Shown: one piece after another, positions 28,646 through 33,817 of the stretch | Position numbering within the stretch: position 1 is the stretch's first letter | Layout: each line of letters opens with the position of its first letter | Source of the DNA: Nodosilinea sp. LEGE 07088 | GTDB lineage: Bacteria > Cyanobacteriota > Cyanobacteriia > Phormidesmidales > Phormidesmidaceae | Assembly (NCBI RefSeq): GCF_015207395.1 | Contig: NZ_JADEWX010000051.1 | Coordinates: 1-33,817 of the forward strand | DNA: 33,817 bases | Direction: 5' to 3' | Notes under the pieces: generated by a model | What the model saw: only the letters and a program-made list of their open reading frames with translations | The model's database searches: none | Told to the model about the DNA's origin: nothing | Program-made: the position numbers and the translations under genes

Positions 28646-31600
28646 CCCAACAACTTCTTCGGAAGTCGAACTAATGGAAACATAGTAAATGCCGTATTCG
28701 TTTTCAATTACCTCAACCCAACAACTTCTTCGGAAGTCGAACTAATGGAAACTCCATTAATGTTTGATGGAGTTCCATTTTTGATTACTTGACCCAACAA
28801 CTTCTTCGGAAGTCGAACTAATGGAAACTTGCCGCATAGCCATTGCCTTGGAATTGATTGTAGTACCCAACAACTTCTTCGGAAGTCGAACTAATGGAAA
28901 CTCGGGCTGATTCTACGGCTTCTTCCTCTTCTTCACCCAACAACTTCTTCGGAAGTCGAACTAATGGAAACAGTACACATAGCCTGCGAGAATTGAATCG
29001 CAGAATGATTACCCAACAACTTCTTCGGAAGTCGAACTAATGGAAACAGATCTGGATTTCATATTCAAATTGAAAGACCCCTGCCCAACAACTTCTTCGG
29101 AAGTCGAACTAATGGAAACCTACAGACTTAGCTTTAGTACCTGAAATAGGCATACCCAACAACTTCTTCGGAAGTCGAACTAATGGAAACCCAGGAAGTT
29201 ATCACGGGCCGTGATCAACTCTGCAAACCCAACAACTTCTTCGGAAGTCGAACTAATGGAAACTGGGGGAGCGCGGCGTAGGCCTCTCGGGGGGGCAAAA
29301 CCCAACAACTTCTTCGGAAGTCGAACTAATGGAAACATCGTAGCAAAGAGTTCGTGGAACCTAAATAAAGCCCCAACAACTTCTTCGGAAGTCGAACTAA
29401 TGGAAACTCTTTCCGCCGTCGTTCACTCGCCAACCATTCTTCACCCAACAACTTCTTCGGAAGTCGAACTAATGGAAACCCAGCAGCGCCGCCGCGCATT
29501 CCGCCCTGCCACTACTCCCAACAACTTCTTCGGAAGTCGAACTAATGGAAACGTTTGAGATTCAGCGGGAATGGAAGCGCACCATCTTCCCAACAACTTC
29601 TTCGGAAGTCGAACTAATGGAAACTAGCAACTGATTTTCTATATCCAACTTCACCTGTGCGTTCCCAACAACTTCTTCGGAAGTCGAACTAATGGAAACT
29701 AGATAGGCTCGAAGATTGCCACGGTACGTTCCAACCCAACAACTTCTTCGGAAGTCGAACTAATGGAAACTAGATGAGTTCTTCGAGAACTTGGGAAAGC
29801 CTCGGACGGCCCCAACAACTTCTTCGGAAGTCGAACTAATGGAAACAGATCATCCAGTGGCGTCTGTTTCTGTTGCTCTGATTCCCAACAACTTCTTCGG
29901 AAGTCGAACTAATGGAAACCCCAGAGATCTCAATTAAGTCCTCCACCGAGTAGAGGGGCCCCAACAACTTCTTCGGAAGTCGAACTAATGGAAACCTGCG
30001 CAGCAATCCCACCAACGGGGCCTTTGCCGATGTCCCAACAACTTCTTCGGAAGTCGAACTAATGGAAACCCAGTACTTTGGCTCTAATCTGCGCGGCAAG
30101 CTCAGGCCCAACAACTTCTTCGGAAGTCGAACTAATGGAAACGGCAACACTATCAGCAGTGCCAGTCCCCAGATCTTCTCCCCAACAACTTCTTCGGAAG
30201 TCGAACTAATGGAAACCAAAACTTTACGAGATTCACCCCTTGAAATATTTGACCCCCAACAACTTCTTCGGAAGTCGAACTAATGGAAACACTACGGACT
30301 GATACACCCCCGAAACCTCTGGAACTCCTTCCCAACAACTTCTTCGGAAGTCGAACTAATGGAAACCCGTAACGGCAAGCGTCGAAACCGACGATCTATT
30401 TTCCCAACAACTTCTTCGGAAGTCGAACTAATGGAAACATTTTATTCCAGCAGCTCATGGTTTGGTTCTCCTTTTTCCCAACAACTTCTTCGGAAGTCGA
30501 ACTAATGGAAACTGAACATAGAAAGTCCTCCTTTGGTTGCTTTGTCGATACTCCCAACAACTTCTTCGGAAGTCGAACTAATGGAAACACACGTCAGCGT
30601 TTGTTTTGCCATAGCCGTACACCCCCAACAACTTCTTCGGAAGTCGAACTAATGGAAACACACGTCAGCGTTTGTTTTGCCATAGCCGTACACCCCCAAC
30701 AACTTCTTCGGAAGTCGAACTAATGGAAACCACGCTGGGCGATCGCGCAATGCTCCTCCTTCAACTCCCCAACAACTTCTTCGGAAGTCGAACTAATGGA
30801 AACCTGGTCAGCCGTTGCAACTGGCGATTAAACAGACTGGTCCCAACAACTTCTTCGGAAGTCGAACTAATGGAAACAGGTAATAAATCATGCCTGGCTC
30901 AGGCTTACGATATCGGTACCCAACAACTTCTTCGGAAGTCGAACTAATGGAAACTCCATTCGGTGCGATCGCCCCGCCGCTCAGTAAGTCCCGCATACCC
31001 CAACAACTTCTTCGGAAGTCGAACTAATGGAAACTCACAAGAACGGTGCCGTCGCGCCATAGCTTAAACCCAACAACTTCTTCGGAAGTCGAACTAATGG
31101 AAACCTAGAAGTTTTTGTAGCTCCATAGAGGCCTTAGAACCCCAACAACTTCTTCGGAAGTCGAACTAATGGAAACCCCATCGGTGACCAGCTCGCGCTA
31201 GGCGGCGCGTCAACCCAACAACTTCTTCGGAAGTCGAACTAATGGAAACTAGCCAGCCAAAAGAGGCTCTATATCGCTAGGAACCCAACAACTTCTTCGG
31301 AAGTCGAACTAATGGAAACCCATCCATGGACAGATTAAGCAAATTCGGCTTAAACCCCAACAACTTCTTCGGAAGTCGAACTAATGGAAACCCAACCCTT
31401 ATACCGTCACCCTTTAAGCTCCCATCAAGCCCAACAACTTCTTCGGAAGTCGAACTAATGGAAACCGCATCATGCCCCGGGCATCATCACTGAGGCGCTT
31501 TCCCAACAACTTCTTCGGAAGTCGAACTAATGGAAACCACGTAGGTATAGGCCACCTCCACAGGAAACAACTCCGCCCAACAACTTCTTCGGAAGTCGAA

Positions 31601-31904
31601 CTAATGGAAACGTGAAATCCATCAACCACCACGTAGATATCAGCATCAGTACCCAACAACTTCTTCGGAAGTCGAACTAATGGAAACGCAAAGGGCCGAG
31701 AATTACCCACCGAGGCCGCCCGCAACCCAACAACTTCTTCGGAAGTCGAACTAATGGAAACGCTACGTATTCGATCGCATCGGCCTGACCCCTGACACCC
31801 AACAACTTCTTCGGAAGTCGAACTAATGGAAACATCAAGAATATTCATGGCAAGTCCACGGGGGTTAACCCAACAACTTCTTCGGAAGTCGAACTAATGG
31901 AAAC
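28646..31904 (+). CRISPR. CRISPR array, 45 repeats of 36 bp, 44 spacers (type III-B)
   Basis: The repeat starts CCCAACAACTTC and ends CTAATGGAAAC; I found 45 copies, identical by eye, with starts 70 to 80 bp apart, so spacers are 34-44 nt. Inside is the hairpin ACTTC-TTCG-GAAGT, a five-pair stem with a cUUCGg tetraloop. The last eight bases ATGGAAAC match the 5' handle type seen in type III crRNAs, which sets transcription on the plus strand, away from cas10 and toward cas4-cas1. Spacers 27 and 28 (30589-30623 and 30660-30694) are identical. The last repeat shows no decay. A terminator follows at once. Processing is probably by Cas6 or a host RNase; no cas6 gene is in the window. Confidence 0.98.
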
Positions 31905-31931
31905 GAAAAAATCGCCGTCGGCAATTTTTTC
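31905..31931 (+). terminator. Terminator hairpin touching the last CRISPR repeat
   Basis: GAAAAAATCGCC-GTC-GGCAATTTTTTC forms an 11-pair stem with one mismatch and a 3-base loop, with an A-run on one side and a T-run on the other, so it can act on both strands. It begins at the base after the final repeat, so it should end the pre-crRNA transcript cleanly. Confidence 0.75.
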
Positions 31932-32164
31932 GTTTCCTGCGGACATTAACAGGAAGCCTGAAAAAACTGCCTAACCTCTTCTTTTTAGTTCATTTGTATC
32001 TCGCCAACTTCAACGAAATACGAATGTATTGATCTTCCAAACTCCCGTAGAAACGCTCATAACTATTTTTGCCATTGTGGGATTGCTGAACTCATAGACA
32101 GGTGCATCGAGACTGCGTCGGTTGATTTCATATCTCCCATAGTCCGATAGGCAAACCCCGCATT
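31932..32164. other. Intergenic region upstream of cas4-cas1
   Basis: About 230 bp, A/T-rich, without a gene. A small hairpin TTCCTG-N10-CAGGAA lies at 31934-31955. The promoter for cas4-cas1 should be here, since the array terminator separates the two, but no convincing -10/-35 pair was found. Confidence 0.4.
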
Positions 32165-33814
32165 ATGACAATCCCCCATACCGCCGCCCAGGTGGCGATC
32201 AACGTCAGCGCTCTGCAAGCGTTGTTTTACTGTCCGCGCCAGTATTACCTGCAAGAAGTTGAGGGCATCCATACCCCCAATGCCGAGGTCTATTCGGGCC
32301 TGCGACTGCACACCGAGCTAGAGCGCGACGGCGGCGACGAATGGCAGCAATACACTCTGGAGAGTGAAGCTTTAGGTCTGCGGGGTCGGGTCGATGCACT
32401 CAAAACCAGGGCAGGGCAAACCATCCCCTACGAGCACAAAAAAGGGCGGTGCTACCGAGACAGCGATCAGCAGCCCCAAGCTTGGCCCGGCGATCGCATC
32501 CAAGTTCTTGCCTACGCCCTCCTACTCGAAGCTGAACTGGGCATCTCGATCACCGAGGGTCGCGTTCGCTACCACGGCGACAATGTTCTGGTGCATGTGC
32601 CCTTTGACGCAGCGGCGCGGCAAGACCTGCTAGCTGCCATCAAGCAGGCCCAGCAGTTGCAGGTAGCCCGCGATCGCCCCCCGGTAGCCGACAACGCCAA
32701 CCTCTGCACCTGCTGCTCCGTCGCAGAAGCCTGCATGCCAGACGCCACCCGCCTGGCCCAGGGCACCACCGACCAACCCCTGAAGCTGTTTCCCCAGGAT
32801 GACGAACGGCAGATTATCCACGTCACCGAGGCGGGCACCTCAATTGGCAAAAGCGGCGACCAGTTCAAAATCACCAAGCGCGATGGTAAAACCACACTGC
32901 TGCCCTCGCGCCAGGTCGGGCAGTTGGTGCTGCACAGCTACGTGCAAATTTCCACCCAGGCCATGTACTTTTGCGCCGAGCAGGGGGTGGGGCTGCACTT
33001 TATCTCGGGGCGAGGGCAGTACCAGGGCAGCTTTGACACCCGCCAGGGCAACATTCAGCGGCGAGTGCGGCAATACCAGGCACTCACCGATACAGCCCAG
33101 TGCTTGCGGCTGGCCCAGCAACTCGTTACCTGTCGCGGCCAGAGCCAGCGCAAGTTTCTCATGCGCAGCCAGCGCCAGACTGCCAACCCTACGCTCAAGC
33201 AGGCGATCGACCAGATGCAGCGCACCCTCAACCAGGTGCCCCAGGCCGAGTCGATTCCTTCGCTACTGGGGTTAGAGGGCAACTTGGCAGCGCAATACTT
33301 TGGTGCCCTGCCCCAGTCGTTGGCCGATACCGCCAACCCAGCCTTTCGCTTCTCGGGCCGCAACCGCCGCCCGCCCAAAGATCGCTTCAACGCCATGCTC
33401 GGCTTTGGCTATGCCCTGCTGCTCAAGGATGTGATGAATGCCATTCTCACCGTGGGGCTAGAGCCAGCCCTGGGCTTTTACCACCAGCCCCAGCGCCAGG
33501 CTCCTCCCCTGGCCCTCGACCTAATGGAGATCTTTCGGGTGCCGTTGGTTGATATGCCGGTGATGGCCGCCATCAACCGCAACCAGTGGGATGCCGACGC
33601 CGACTTTGAGATTACCGGCGAGCAGGTGTGGCTCAACGACAGCGGTCGCCGCAAGCTGATCGCCCTCTACGAACGACGTAAAGAAGAAACCTGGAAACAC
33701 CCCGTGGTGCAATATTCGATGACCTATCGCCGCCTGATCGAGCTAGAGGTGCGCCTGCTGGAGAAGGAATGGCTGGGGGAAGGGGGGCTGTTTGCTCAGC
33801 TGGTGCTGAGATAG
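32165..33814 (+). CDS. Cas4-Cas1 fusion, spacer-acquisition nuclease/integrase
   Basis: 549 residues. The N-terminal 205 residues are Cas4: FYCPRQYYLQEVEG with Cys23, PD-(D/E)xK residues Asp77 (GRVDALK), Glu90 and Lys92 (YEHKKG), and the cysteine cluster CTCCSVAEACMPD (Cys181, Cys184, Cys190) that completes an iron-sulfur site. From about 215 comes Cas1: LLGLEGNLAAQYFG with Glu371, GFYHQP with His440, and LALDLMEIFRVPLVD with Asp452 and Glu455, all intact. Cas4 trims prespacers and Cas1 integrates them. The stop codon is 3 bp before the window end, where GAG may be the start of a ribosome site for cas2. Such fusions are known in type I-G and some type III loci. Confidence 0.95.
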   Translation: MTIPHTAAQVAINVSALQALFYCPRQYYLQEVEGIHTPNAEVYSGLRLHTELERDGGDEWQQYTLESEALGLRGRVDALKTRAGQTIPYEHKKGRCYRDSDQQPQAWPGDRIQVLAYALLLEAELGISITEGRVRYHGDNVLVHVPFDAAARQDLLAAIKQAQQLQVARDRPPVADNANLCTCCSVAEACMPDATRLAQGTTDQPLKLFPQDDERQIIHVTEAGTSIGKSGDQFKITKRDGKTTLLPSRQVGQLVLHSYVQISTQAMYFCAEQGVGLHFISGRGQYQGSFDTRQGNIQRRVRQYQALTDTAQCLRLAQQLVTCRGQSQRKFLMRSQRQTANPTLKQAIDQMQRTLNQVPQAESIPSLLGLEGNLAAQYFGALPQSLADTANPAFRFSGRNRRPPKDRFNAMLGFGYALLLKDVMNAILTVGLEPALGFYHQPQRQAPPLALDLMEIFRVPLVDMPVMAAINRNQWDADADFEITGEQVWLNDSGRRKLIALYERRKEETWKHPVVQYSMTYRRLIELEVRLLEKEWLGEGGLFAQLVLR

Positions 33815-33817
33815 GAG

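Noticed and set aside
28470-28685. 71-codon plus-strand frame in the CRISPR leader
   Set aside because: It runs into the first repeat and has no ribosome site or coding look; the region fits a leader.
28646-31904. Several open frames across the array encoding repeated peptides such as FPLVRLPKKLLG and TTSSEVELMET
   Set aside because: They are translations of the CRISPR repeat in various frames. The length of 36 bp is a multiple of three and lacks stops in some frames, which makes open frames without coding meaning.

Overview
The window comes from a cyanobacterial genome. The octamer GCGATCGC (HIP1) and its core GCGATCG recur throughout, the genes outside the mobile region are GC-rich, and many small neighbours (DUF5335-like, VOC, TPR proteins) look typical of filamentous cyanobacteria of the Leptolyngbya/Nodosilinea kind. 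The genus is an inference; nothing here fixes it.

The left part (1 to about 11520) looks like ordinary chromosome. It starts with a HlyD-type efflux adaptor cut by the window edge. Facing it across a TetR-type operator is a broken TetR regulator gene. Next come a DUF5335-like gene, a signal peptidase I and an OsmC peroxidase. A TetR gene is divergent from a four-gene stress cluster (thioredoxin-reductase-like flavoprotein, VOC protein, PNPOx-like flavin protein, double cupin) and shares two palindromic operators with it. Then follow a 54-residue orphan, a TPR protein paired with an endonuclease VIII gene, a TldD/PmbA protein on the opposite strand, and tRNA-Ser(CGA).

From the tRNA to the right edge the content is accessory and reads as a plasmid-like integrative element. 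A tyrosine recombinase sits directly beside the tRNA. It is followed by a four-gene minus-strand operon (ParM-like actin ATPase, two unknown proteins, a small HTH protein that could be an excisionase) and a divergent 1115-residue MobF relaxase-helicase. A 142-codon ORF with host-like codon use lies wholly inside the relaxase gene in another frame.

The cargo is a complete-looking type III-B CRISPR-Cas system. A minus-strand operon runs cas10/cmr2, cmr3, cmr4, cmr5, a cmr6-cmr1 fusion and a CHAT-SAVED protease gene. Upstream of cas10 and pointing the other way is a leader of about 600 bp, an array of 45 identical 36-bp repeats with 44 spacers, a terminator touching the last repeat, and a Cas4-Cas1 fusion gene. 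Cas2 is presumably just past the right edge.

The most interesting reading is a signalling circuit. Cas10 keeps its GGDD palm motif but shows no visible HD nuclease motif. The last gene of the operon encodes a caspase-like CHAT protease fused to a SAVED domain, a known sensor of cyclic oligonucleotides. Target RNA bound by the Cmr complex would thus cause cyclic oligoadenylate synthesis, which would switch on proteolysis. The protease substrate is not evident in this window.
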